6,418 bases of DNA, taken from assembly GCA_002782365.1 (NCBI GenBank), contig PFHP01000015.1, positions 1 through 6,418 on the forward strand. Reading direction: 5' to 3'. The position numbers and the translations under genes are program-made. The notes beneath the pieces were generated by a model. The model searched no databases and was not told where the DNA came from. It worked only from the letters and a program-made list of their open reading frames with translations. This stretch comes from Candidatus Kuenenbacteria bacterium CG_4_8_14_3_um_filter_39_15. GTDB lineage: Bacteria > Patescibacteriota > Patescibacteriia > UBA2196 > GWA2-42-15. Positions 1-5,270 of the stretch are shown here, piece after piece (the first letter of the stretch is position 1; each line of letters opens with the position of its first letter).

Positions 1-51
1 AATCTAACTTAACACTTTTGGCGCTTCGCGCCAATATTGTTGCGTTAGATT
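1..51. repeat. Long imperfect inverted repeat / REP-like hairpin
   Basis: The outer arms AATCTAAC (1-8) and GTTAGATT (44-51) are perfect reverse complements. They are followed inward by AACA/TGTT (11-14 / 38-41) after a 2x2 mismatch, and then by the perfect inner stem TTGGCGC-ttc-GCGCCAA (18-34). The right side has no T-tract, so it is not a standard rho-independent terminator for an upstream plus-strand gene. It may be a dispersed REP-like palindrome or an mRNA 3'-end structure of a gene left of the window. It starts at base 1, so it could extend further left. Confidence 0.65.
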
Positions 52-68
52 CTGGAATCAAACATAAT
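40..68 (+). promoter_or_regulatory. Weak candidate promoter for the 43-aa ORF
   Basis: TTGCGT (40-45) and CATAAT (63-68) are separated by 17 bp, giving a sigma70-like layout with a weak -35 and a 5/6 -10. Transcription would start near 75, about 7 nt before the ATG at 82. The -35 lies inside the right arm of the hairpin at 1-51. This is a pattern match only; the small gene could equally be read from a promoter left of the window. Confidence 0.25.
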
Positions 69-81
69 TAATAATAAAATT

Positions 82-213
82 ATGGGTTTTTGGAGTAAAT
101 TATTTGGGAAAAAAAGCGCTGATCAAGCGCAAGCAGATGAAGTGACAGCCAAGCCAACAGATGAGGATACGGAAGAATCTGCTGATGTTAGCCAAGACGA
201 GAGTGATGAATAA
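82..213 (+). CDS. Small acidic protein with amphipathic N-terminus (43 aa, unknown)
   Basis: I do not recognise this protein. The ATG at 82 is the only ATG in a frame bounded upstream by a stop at 46-48, and the frame runs 43 codons to TAA. The first 11 residues (MGFWSKLFGKK) are hydrophobic and basic and could form a short membrane-binding amphipathic helix, resembling the extreme N-terminus of some FtsY proteins. The rest is a disordered-looking tail rich in D, E, S and T, with 13 acidic residues. There is no cysteine and no transmembrane helix. An intrinsic terminator begins 13 nt after the stop, which supports a real 3' end. No Shine-Dalgarno is visible. Its role is unknown; a peripheral membrane or partner-tethering peptide is inference only. 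The frame may be chance, but the abrupt split into basic-hydrophobic head and acidic tail argues against that. Confidence 0.6.
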   Translation: MGFWSKLFGKKSADQAQADEVTAKPTDEDTEESADVSQDESDE

Positions 214-226
214 TTACATTCTAGCC

Positions 227-260
227 AAAAATACCCCAATGTAAAGTCGGGGTATTTTTT
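227..260 (+). terminator. Intrinsic terminator after the 43-aa ORF
   Basis: ATACCCC (231-237) pairs with GGGGTAT (249-255) around an 11-nt loop. Flanking AAAA (227-230) extends the pairing into the following T-run (255-260). The -35 of the clpC promoter begins 2 nt later, so the terminator insulates clpC from upstream transcription. Confidence 0.9.
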
Positions 261-261
261 G

Positions 262-290
262 TTGAAACATTTGCTTTTTCATGCTACTAT
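262..290 (+). promoter_or_regulatory. Sigma70-type promoter of clpC
   Basis: TTGAAA (262-267), a 17-bp spacer, then TACTAT (285-290) preceded by an extended -10 TGC (282-284). The predicted start is near 297, giving a leader of about 13 nt before the ATG at 310. This placement excludes the in-frame TTG codons at 259 and 262, which lie upstream of the transcript. I see no CtsR-like direct repeat and no CIRCE element nearby. Confidence 0.75.
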
Positions 291-309
291 AGAGAAACGG
301 AATAATATT

Positions 310-2775
310 ATGACTAATATTTTCAACAAATTCACCACCCATTATAAAAAATCCATAATTGGCGCTTATGGATTGTCTTTGGCAAAGGAAAAAAAAGAAA
401 TTAGCCTGGAAGAGCTTTTTTGGTCACTCTTGAGTGAAAAAGGGTCTTTGGGGCAGGAAACCCTAATAAAAGCCGGCATCAAAGAACAGGTAAGAACTAA
501 TAACGAACTGCCTCAAAAAAAAATTTCTTGGCAGCAAATTATTGAGTCAAGGGAAATAATCCCCCTGTCTAGTGGGATGAAAAAAGTCATTGTAGATTCA
601 GTCAGAGTTGCGGCCGTGCATGAGCATAGTTATATCGGCACAGAACACCTGCTTTATAGCTTGCTTGATTCACCGGATGAAAAAATCAATATGATTTTAA
701 TTGAACACCGGGTGTCCAGGGAGGAAATTTTAAAAATAATTAAAGTGGTCTTAAACTCAACTTCAAAATTTTCTGAATTAAATGATATGGTCAGTACTAT
801 TAAAGAACGTTTGGATGAAAAAAAACAAGGCAGAAAGAAAAGCGAGTCGATTCTTGATTTTTTCGGCACAAACTTGACTGATGGGGCAGCCCAAAAAAAT
901 ATCAACCCGGTGATCGGCAGAACTGATGAAATTAACAGAGTCATCCAAATTTTATGCCGACGCGATAAAAATAATCCGATACTTTTGGGCGAACCAGGAG
1001 TAGGCAAGACGGCCATTATTGAGGGATTGGCTAAAAAAATTATGGAGGGCGATGTGCCTGATATTTTACTCAATAAAAAAATATACGCGCTTGATATGCC
1101 GCTGCTCATCGCTGGCACCAGTTACCGAGGTGAATTTGAAGCGCGCATAAAACAAATTGTTGAGGAAGCGAAAAGAGATGAAAATATTATTTTATTTATA
1201 GACGAACTGCATAATATCATGGGAGCGGGTTCGGCTTCGGGCGCAATGGATGCGGCTAACATTTTAAAACCGGCTATGGCGCGGGGCGAGATTCACTGTA
1301 TTGGGGCAACAACTTTTGATGATTTTAAAAAGTACATTGAGCAGGATAAAGCGCTTTCGCGCAGAATGCAAAAAGTAACGATCAATGAGCCGAGCGCGCC
1401 AGAATCAATAAAAATTCTCAAGGGTATTAAAAAATCTTACGAGAAACATCATCTGCTGGCAATTAGTGATGAGGCGATTGAAGCGGCGGTCGCTCTATCT
1501 GTCCGCTATTTGACTGACCAATTTTTACCTGATAAGGCAATTGACCTGATAGATGAAGCTGCCAGTAAAAAAAGAGTTAATCGGCCAAAAAACAAAAATG
1601 TGGCTAAGCTCTCGGAATTGGAAAAAGAGCTGGTGCAAATTACTAAAGAAAAAAATATGCTGATTACTCAAGGCAAATATAATGAAGCTTTAAGGCTTAA
1701 ATCAAAAGAAGTGAAAATAGTCAGTCAAATCTACAAGCTGGAAGAAGCTGAAACAAAAAATAAGTTGCTCATAGGCGCGGAATTGGCTGATGATAAGATT
1801 ACAGCCAGTGACATCCGTGAAATTATCAGCCAAATAACTAAAATAAATATTCCTGACAGCCAAAAATCAGCAGATATTATCAAAGACCTGGAAAAAAATC
1901 TAAAAAATAAAATTATCGGGCAGGATCAGGCGGTAGTAGAGCTGGTCAGCACCTTAAAAAGATCAGCGGCTGGGCTAGCCGGAGAACATCGCCCACTGGG
2001 CTCATTTATTTTAGCCGGGCCATCTGGCGTGGGAAAAACTTACAGTGCCAAAGTATTGGCTGAACTGATGTCGCCCGGCAGAGAGGGTCTGATTAAACTT
2101 GATATGAGCGAATTTGGCGAAAAATTCAATGCCAGCAAACTCATCGGCGCGCCAGCCGGCTACGTGGGCTATGAGGAAGGCGGGCTTTTAACAGAGAGGG
2201 TGAAAAGAAATCCTTACGCGGTGATACTGCTAGATGAAATAGAAAAAGCCCACGCCGATATTTTTAATTTATTTTTGCAAATTTTTGAGGACGGTTATTT
2301 GACTGACAGCAAAGGCAGGCAAGTGAACTTCCGCAATACCATCATCCTCATGACCACTAATATTGGCGTCCCCAAAGCCAGTGAAAAAGGAATGATTGGT
2401 TTTGGCGAGAAAGATTCTTTGGAAAATGACTACAAAGAAAAACTGGCTGAATGGATGAGACCGGAGCTATTGAACAGACTTGATCAGATTTTAGTGTTCA
2501 ACCAGCTCACGGCTGATGATTTAGCTAAAATTATTGAACTGGAATTAGCCAATATTAATAACAATCTAACCAGCCGCAATCTATCAATCAGCTGGAATAA
2601 AGAGCTGGTTGATTATCTGCTTAAAAAATGCGCGGACAAAAACCAGGGAGCAAGAATTATCAGGACAGTGTTGCGCGAAAAAATTGAAAATAAGCTGGCG
2701 GATAAAATTTTATCAAAGGATCTCAAGAATGAGATAAGGATAAAAGTCAAAGATGATAAAATTATATTGGCATAA
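310..2775 (+). CDS. clpC: ClpC-type AAA+ unfoldase, Clp protease ATP-binding subunit (821 aa)
   Basis: This is a cytoplasmic hexameric AAA+ unfoldase expected to feed substrates into ClpP. In order: two Clp_N repeats (about 6-55 and 88-150); a linker; the D1 ATPase with Walker A GEPGVGKT (227-234), Walker B LFIDE (295-299) and R351/R352; a short coiled-coil M domain (about 434-481) of the ClpC kind rather than the long ClpB kind; and the D2 ATPase with Walker A GPSGVGKT (570-577), Walker B VILLDE (638-643), RPELLNRLD (717-725) and sensor-2 GARIIR (780-785). Between Walker B and the D2 arginine region sits IGF (696-698), placed like the ClpP-docking tripeptide that ClpB lacks. The length is normal for ClpC (about 810-850). 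The ATG at 310 is chosen because the promoter lies just upstream. comF overlaps its last 23 nt. No clpP, mcsA, mcsB or ctsR is in the window. Confidence 0.95.
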   Translation: MTNIFNKFTTHYKKSIIGAYGLSLAKEKKEISLEELFWSLLSEKGSLGQETLIKAGIKEQVRTNNELPQKKISWQQIIESREIIPLSSGMKKVIVDSVRVAAVHEHSYIGTEHLLYSLLDSPDEKINMILIEHRVSREEILKIIKVVLNSTSKFSELNDMVSTIKERLDEKKQGRKKSESILDFFGTNLTDGAAQKNINPVIGRTDEINRVIQILCRRDKNNPILLGEPGVGKTAIIEGLAKKIMEGDVPDILLNKKIYALDMPLLIAGTSYRGEFEARIKQIVEEAKRDENIILFIDELHNIMGAGSASGAMDAANILKPAMARGEIHCIGATTFDDFKKYIEQDKALSRRMQKVTINEPSAPESIKILKGIKKSYEKHHLLAISDEAIEAAVALSVRYLTDQFLPDKAIDLIDEAASKKRVNRPKNKNVAKLSELEKELVQITKEKNMLITQGKYNEALRLKSKEVKIVSQIYKLEEAETKNKLLIGAELADDKITASDIREIISQITKINIPDSQKSADIIKDLEKNLKNKIIGQDQAVVELVSTLKRSAAGLAGEHRPLGSFILAGPSGVGKTYSAKVLAELMSPGREGLIKLDMSEFGEKFNASKLIGAPAGYVGYEEGGLLTERVKRNPYAVILLDEIEKAHADIFNLFLQIFEDGYLTDSKGRQVNFRNTIILMTTNIGVPKASEKGMIGFGEKDSLENDYKEKLAEWMRPELLNRLDQILVFNQLTADDLAKIIELELANINNNLTSRNLSISWNKELVDYLLKKCADKNQGARIIRTVLREKIENKLADKILSKDLKNEIRIKVKDDKIILA

Positions 2776-3499
2776 AATTTATAAATTTCTCTTAGATATT
2801 TTATTTCCCATAGAATGCATTGGCTGCGGCAAGGAAGATGTTTGGTTATGCCAGCAATGCTTCACTGCTATTAAATTAAAAGAAATTGACAGCTGCCCGG
2901 CATGCAAAAAAATTTCCAGTTTCGGCAAAACGCATGAGTGGTGCCGCGAGCAAACAAGTTTGGATGGCTTGGTGGTGGCCGCTCCATTCGGCGACAAACT
3001 GTTGCAAGATGTCATTCATAAATACAAATACAATTTTATTAAGGAACTGGCGGCTCCCCTGTCAGAAATTTTAATTAATAAAATTATTAAGCTTGATAAA
3101 AAAGAGGATAAGCCCAACTGGACAAGTCTTCTTTTCAGTTCAGACTTAATATTATTGCCAATCCCTTTGCATAAAAAACGATTGCGCTGGCGGGATTTTA
3201 ACCAAGCAGAGATGCTGTCAAAAAAATTAGCCAGTAATTTCTGTCTGAATCATCGGCCGTATATTTTAAAAAGAAAAAGATATACCGCGGCTCAAATTGA
3301 ATTAAAGCGGGAGCAAAGGTTAGCTAACATTAAAAATGTTTTTCAGGTAGCCAAGGAATGGCGGGATAAATTAAAAAACACCAAAATTCTTTTGGTGGAT
3401 GACGTGGCGACTACTGGGGCAACTTTGAATGAATGCGCGCGGACATTAAAAAAATACGGGGTAAGAGAAGTCTGGGGGCTAGTGCTCGCTAGAGGATAG
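2753..3499 (+). CDS. comF: ComF-family phosphoribosyltransferase-like competence protein (248 aa)
   Basis: ComF/ComFC proteins belong to the type I phosphoribosyltransferase fold and are needed for natural DNA uptake, where they partner the ComFA helicase. The N-terminus LFPIECIGCG introduces a zinc-finger-like set of cysteines (C22, C25, C33, C36), followed by C48, C51, H61 and C64. The conserved core is present: PIPLHKKRLRWRDFNQAE, then the QxxLKREQRLANIKNVF segment, then the PRPP loop VDDVATTGAT (215-224). The length is typical (220-250). The ATG at 2753 puts the start 23 nt inside clpC, with AAGGA (2736-2740) as a somewhat distant Shine-Dalgarno; the resulting N-terminus matches the family, so I keep it. 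No separate promoter is seen, so it is probably translated from the clpC transcript. The stop is TAG. No hairpin terminator follows. Confidence 0.93.
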   Translation: MIKLYWHKIYKFLLDILFPIECIGCGKEDVWLCQQCFTAIKLKEIDSCPACKKISSFGKTHEWCREQTSLDGLVVAAPFGDKLLQDVIHKYKYNFIKELAAPLSEILINKIIKLDKKEDKPNWTSLLFSSDLILLPIPLHKKRLRWRDFNQAEMLSKKLASNFCLNHRPYILKRKRYTAAQIELKREQRLANIKNVFQVAKEWRDKLKNTKILLVDDVATTGATLNECARTLKKYGVREVWGLVLARG

Positions 3500-3503
3500 A
3501 ATC

Positions 3504-3547
3504 CAAATTTCTAATTTCCAATTTCTAATTTCAAATGCTAATTTTTC
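3504..3547. repeat. A/T-rich tandem repeat between comF and tsaE
   Basis: There are three adjacent units: CAAATTTCTAATTTC (3504-3518), CAATTTCTAATTTC (3519-3532) and a degenerate AAATGCTAATTTTTC (3533-3547). The array fills the short gap between convergent comF and tsaE and runs into tsaE, whose TGA stop (3531-3533) and last codons lie within it. From memory, similar CTAATTTC-type arrays occur in intergenic regions of Patescibacteria genomes; I could not check this here. Confidence 0.75.
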
Positions 3548-3929
3548 TTTGATTGTCTTTTTTGCCAATACTAAATTTTATCCATCTAGTATCTTGGGGC
3601 ATTATTTTTCTTATTTTATCCGCCCATTCAACAACAATAATATTATTTTTATCTGTCACTAATTCCTGCCAGCCTAAGTCTAATAATTCTTCTGAATTTG
3701 ATAAACGATAACAGTCTATATGAATTAGCTGGTTATATTTTTTTAAAAGCACAAATGTCGGGCTGCTGATATTATTTTTAATCCCTAGCCCTTTGGCCAA
3801 CCCCTTGACAAATTGGGTTTTGCCGGCGCCCAATTCCCCTATCAAGCCCAAAACAGCGCCAAGCTTCAATTCAGCGGCATATTTTTTGCCTAAGGCAATG
3901 GTTTGTCTTGCTGAATTAGTGATTATCAT
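3531..3929 (-). CDS. tsaE: TsaE, tRNA t6A37 biosynthesis ATPase (132 aa)
   Basis: TsaE is the P-loop ATPase that works with TsaB and TsaD to transfer threonylcarbamoyl to A37 of ANN-decoding tRNAs in the cytoplasm. Visible hallmarks are Walker A GELGAGKTQF (31-40), SSPTF (55-59), HIDCYRL (70-76, with the conserved D72), E80 and VVEWADK (99-105), where the family usually has EWPE or EWxD. The length is at the short end of the usual range (130-160). The start at 3929 is supported by a perfect extended -10 (TGGTATAAT) placed so that the predicted first transcribed base is the A of the ATG, suggesting a leaderless mRNA. The C-terminal residues KISI and the TGA stop are encoded by the tandem repeat at 3504-3547. 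It converges with comF and diverges from the unknown gene at 4009. No tsaB or tsaD is in the window. Confidence 0.95.
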   Translation of the reverse strand: MIITNSARQTIALGKKYAAELKLGAVLGLIGELGAGKTQFVKGLAKGLGIKNNISSPTFVLLKKYNQLIHIDCYRLSNSEELLDLGWQELVTDKNNIIVVEWADKIRKIMPQDTRWIKFSIGKKDNQRKISI

Positions 3930-3935
3930 TTTGAT

Positions 3936-3963
3936 ATTATACCAAATTTATCGTGCTTGACAA
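3936..3963 (-). promoter_or_regulatory. Promoter of tsaE, leaderless type
   Basis: Read on the minus strand: TTGTCA (3963-3958), a 16-bp spacer, then TATAAT (3941-3936) preceded by TGG, a perfect extended -10. Six bases (ATCAAA) separate the -10 from the ATG, so +1 falls on the A at 3929. The -35 overlaps that of the opposite promoter. Confidence 0.8.
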
Positions 3964-3984
3964 AACCTGAAAATCAATTATAGT
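3957..3984 (+). promoter_or_regulatory. Promoter of the unknown 96-aa gene
   Basis: Consensus TTGACA (3957-3962), a 16-bp spacer, then TATAGT (3979-3984). The predicted start is near 3991, giving a leader of about 18 nt that contains GGAGG before the ATG at 4009. Five bases of the -35 are shared with the -35 of the opposing tsaE promoter, so polymerase could probably not occupy both at once. Confidence 0.75.
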
Positions 3985-3995
3985 AAAATAAAAAT

Positions 3996-4000
3996 GGAGG
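3996..4000 (+). promoter_or_regulatory. Shine-Dalgarno GGAGG that decides the start at 4009
   Basis: GGAGG lies 8 nt before the ATG at 4009 and within the first codons of an alternative in-frame ATG at 3994. The ATG at 3994 would have only 2-4 nt of leader and no ribosome binding site. This is the only strong, well-spaced Shine-Dalgarno in the window. Confidence 0.8.
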
Positions 4001-4008
4001 ACAGAAAA

Positions 4009-4299
4009 ATGACAATAAAAGCCTTATTGATTGTATTAGGAGAAAAAAACGATATTAATACGATAGAGCAAGAAATTGCTCTTCACAATAATACCATAAT
4101 TTTTGTAATTGATATGGCAAGAATTTTCTTGGAACAGTTGGAAAGAGAAGATTCTGATTATATCGAAACACTGATGAAAATACGCCACGATCAGTGTATA
4201 GGCAGAGATAAAAAAATCATACTGGCGAATACTAGCGGGATTAAATCAAAAACTTTATTAGATAGTTTTCCACTAATAAAATTGGAGATCTTTTTGTAA
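4009..4299 (+). CDS. Unknown small alpha/beta protein (96 aa)
   Basis: I do not recognise this protein. The start at 4009 follows a well-spaced GGAGG and a consensus promoter; the upstream ATG at 3994 would add only five residues. By eye the secondary structure alternates: strand (TIKALLIVLG), helix (NTIEQEIALHN), strand (TIIFVIDM), long charged helix (ARIFLEQL to about MKIRHDQ), strand (KKIILANTS), helix (KSKTLLDSF) and strand (IKLEIFL). This suggests a small three-layer or receiver-like alpha/beta fold. No P-loop, HExxH, zinc cysteine set, signal peptide or transmembrane helix is visible; there is a single cysteine (in DQCIGR). It stands alone between divergent tsaE and a convergent protease gene, with its own strong promoter, Shine-Dalgarno and terminator, so it is a real single-gene unit. 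Function is not inferred. Confidence 0.8.
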   Translation: MTIKALLIVLGEKNDINTIEQEIALHNNTIIFVIDMARIFLEQLEREDSDYIETLMKIRHDQCIGRDKKIILANTSGIKSKTLLDSFPLIKLEIFL

Positions 4300-4302
4300 A
4301 AT

Positions 4303-4334
4303 AAAAAAAGCCTGGTGAATTTCATCAGGCTTTT
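4303..4334. terminator. Bidirectional terminator between the unknown gene and the S2P gene
   Basis: A 9-bp stem, GCCTGGTGA (4310-4318) with TCATCAGGC (4322-4330), has a 3-nt loop. It is flanked by seven A on the left and four T on the right, so it has a U-tract in both directions. In the plus transcript the single non-Watson-Crick pair is G-U; in the minus transcript it is an A-C mismatch. The stop of the minus-strand gene (4333-4335) overlaps the T-run. Confidence 0.9.
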
Positions 4335-4947
4335 AGAATATCAATTTGCCTGTGATCAAATGAAATAGCCAAGTGATGATGGGGACGATCAGGCCAAAAA
4401 AATAAAAGATGAATAAAAGCAGAATGATGAAGCCGAAACGTTCAAGATTTATTTTCAGTCTTTCCATTGAATCGGGCAAAACAGCAAAAAGTAATTTAGA
4501 GCCGTCAAGGGGAGGGATAGGCATAAGATTAAAAACCATCAGGAGAATATTAGCATAAGCAATAATAGCCAAAAGTGAGGTGAATGCTGAATAAGGCAGA
4601 AAACGGACTAGCAGACCGAAAAAAATAGCGGCGATAAGATTGGCTGCCGGGCCGGCAAGACCGACTAAAGCCGGCCCCCATTTTTGGTTTTTTAAGTTAT
4701 AGGGATTATAGGGCACGGGCTTGGCATAAGCGAACATAAATGAACCGCCGGAAAAAAGCAATAATAAAACAGGCATCAAAATTGTGCCCCAGATGTCAAT
4801 ATGAGCCATGGGGTTGAGAGTCAGCCGTCCGGCATTTCTGGCCGTCGGGTCGCCCATCTGGTCAGCTGCCCAGCCATGAGCATATTCATGAATAATGGCT
4901 GAAGGAATAATAATCAGAAAAAAGAATAATAATTGTGTGATTTCCAT
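4333..4947 (-). CDS. Site-2 protease family (peptidase M50) membrane metalloprotease (204 aa)
   Basis: This is an intramembrane zinc metalloprotease of the M50 family, expected to cleave membrane-anchored substrates such as anti-sigma factors or signal-peptide remnants; the substrate is unknown. The zinc motif HEYAH (20-24) lies in the first hydrophobic helix. It is followed by GDPTARNAGRLTLNPMAHID (32-51, typical of the short bacterial/archaeal S2P group), GPAANL (99-104), and the second active-site motif FNLMPIPPLDG (139-149), where D148 is the third zinc ligand. About five hydrophobic segments are visible. No PDZ or CBS domain is present, so it belongs to the minimal class; the length of about 200 is usual for that class. 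The ATG at 4947 gives the expected N-terminus. There is no clear Shine-Dalgarno. It diverges from rpmB and ends at a shared terminator. Confidence 0.93.
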   Translation of the reverse strand: MEITQLLFFFLIIIPSAIIHEYAHGWAADQMGDPTARNAGRLTLNPMAHIDIWGTILMPVLLLLFSGGSFMFAYAKPVPYNPYNLKNQKWGPALVGLAGPAANLIAAIFFGLLVRFLPYSAFTSLLAIIAYANILLMVFNLMPIPPLDGSKLLFAVLPDSMERLKINLERFGFIILLLFIFYFFGLIVPIITWLFHLITGKLIF

Positions 4948-4969
4948 AAACTTGCGATAAAGTTAAATC

Positions 4970-4986
4970 TATGTTAGCATAACATA
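4970..4986. promoter_or_regulatory. Perfect palindrome between the S2P gene and rpmB (operator or divergent promoter core)
   Basis: TATGTTA-gca-TAACATA is a perfect 7-bp inverted repeat with a 3-nt centre, located between divergent genes. On the minus strand it contains an extended -10-like TGCTAACAT (4979-4971), about 23 nt before the S2P start. On the plus strand it contains TGTTAGCAT (4972-4980), with TTGCGA 17 bp upstream (4952-4957). It could be a dimeric regulator site or a symmetric promoter core; the sequence alone cannot decide. Confidence 0.5.
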
Positions 4987-4990
4987 TAGT
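4985..4990 (+). promoter_or_regulatory. Candidate -10 of rpmB
   Basis: TATAGT is the same hexamer used by the promoter of the unknown gene at 4009. It would start transcription near 4997, giving a leader of about 17 nt before rpmB. The matching -35 is poor (TTAAAT at 4963-4968, 16-bp spacer). The alternative is TTGCGA (4952-4957) with extended -10 TGTTAGCAT (4972-4980). Confidence 0.45.
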
Positions 4991-5013
4991 TAGCAACTAA
5001 TCAATCAGAAAAT

Positions 5014-5190
5014 ATGAGCAGAATTTGCGATATGTGCGGCCGCGGTCCGCAAAAATCCATTCAAAGATCCCATGCGAATAATAAAATGATCATCCGCAAA
5101 TTTATTAATTTGCAAGCCAGAACCATTAACGGCAAAAAAAAGAAAGTTTGTACCAGGTGTTTAAGGACAATCAAGAAAAAGATGGCTTAA
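5014..5190 (+). CDS. rpmB: 50S ribosomal protein bL28 (58 aa)
   Basis: bL28 is a small basic protein of the large ribosomal subunit. The N-terminus MSRICDMCGRGPQ matches the bL28 signature CxxCGKGP. It is followed by SHANNK (equivalent to the usual SHSNRKTKR), a basic middle (KFINLQARTINGKKKKV) and the C-terminal CTRCLRTIKKK. Two CxxC pairs (C5/C8 and C46/C49) form a predicted zinc-binding site, as in the zinc-containing form of the protein. The length is normal for the short form. The ATG at 5014 is unambiguous because the conserved RICDMCG starts immediately. No Shine-Dalgarno is visible. It is a single gene, diverging from the S2P gene and followed by its own intrinsic terminator. Confidence 0.95.
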   Translation: MSRICDMCGRGPQKSIQRSHANNKMIIRKFINLQARTINGKKKKVCTRCLRTIKKKMA

Positions 5191-5214
5191 ATAACCTGAT
5201 GATTTTTTGATCAG

Positions 5215-5244
5215 ACACCCCGACCTTGCGTCGGGAGTGTTTTT
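5215..5244 (+). terminator. Intrinsic terminator of rpmB
   Basis: ACAC plus CCCGAC (5215-5224), loop CTTGC, then GTCGGG (5230-5235), one bulged A, GTGT (5237-5240) and a T-run to 5244. A smaller alternative hairpin, CTGAT...ATCAG (5196-5200 / 5210-5214), sits just upstream. Confidence 0.88.
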
Positions 5245-5254
5245 GTATAATTTG

Positions 5255-5263
5255 TGGTAAAAT
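5255..5263 (+). promoter_or_regulatory. Extended -10 promoter of amrS, leaderless type
   Basis: TGGTAAAAT is an extended -10 with 7 nt (ATTAAAT) before the ATG at 5271, so the predicted start is at 5270-5271. No convincing -35 exists at the right distance. TATAAT (5246-5251) directly upstream is an alternative -10 that would give a leader of about 13 nt. Both lie just after the rpmB terminator. Confidence 0.6.
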
Positions 5264-5270
5264 ATTAAAT

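Noticed and set aside
259..309. In-frame upstream start (TTG at 259) adding 17 residues to the Clp protein
   Set aside because: The codons lie in the T-run of the preceding terminator and across the -35/-10 of the clpC promoter, so they would not be in the transcript.
654..1118. 154-codon open frame antisense to clpC
   Set aside because: It lies wholly inside the conserved clpC coding region and mirrors its codon pattern, with no independent signals.
2779..3074. Open frames on both strands inside comF (2779-3015 minus, 2886-3074 plus)
   Set aside because: Both are out-of-frame shadows of the conserved comF gene.
3531..3533. TGA read as glycine (alternative code known in some CPR lineages)
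   Set aside because: Conserved genes here contain no internal TGA, and reading through this one would end at TAG after one more codon, adding nothing recognisable.
3994..4008. ATG at 3994 as start of the 96-aa gene
   Set aside because: It would have 2-4 nt of leader and no ribosome binding site, while its own codons contain the GGAGG that serves the ATG at 4009.
5226..5270. TTG at 5226 as start of the radical SAM gene
   Set aside because: It lies in the loop of the rpmB terminator, and the extra residues resemble nothing in the family.
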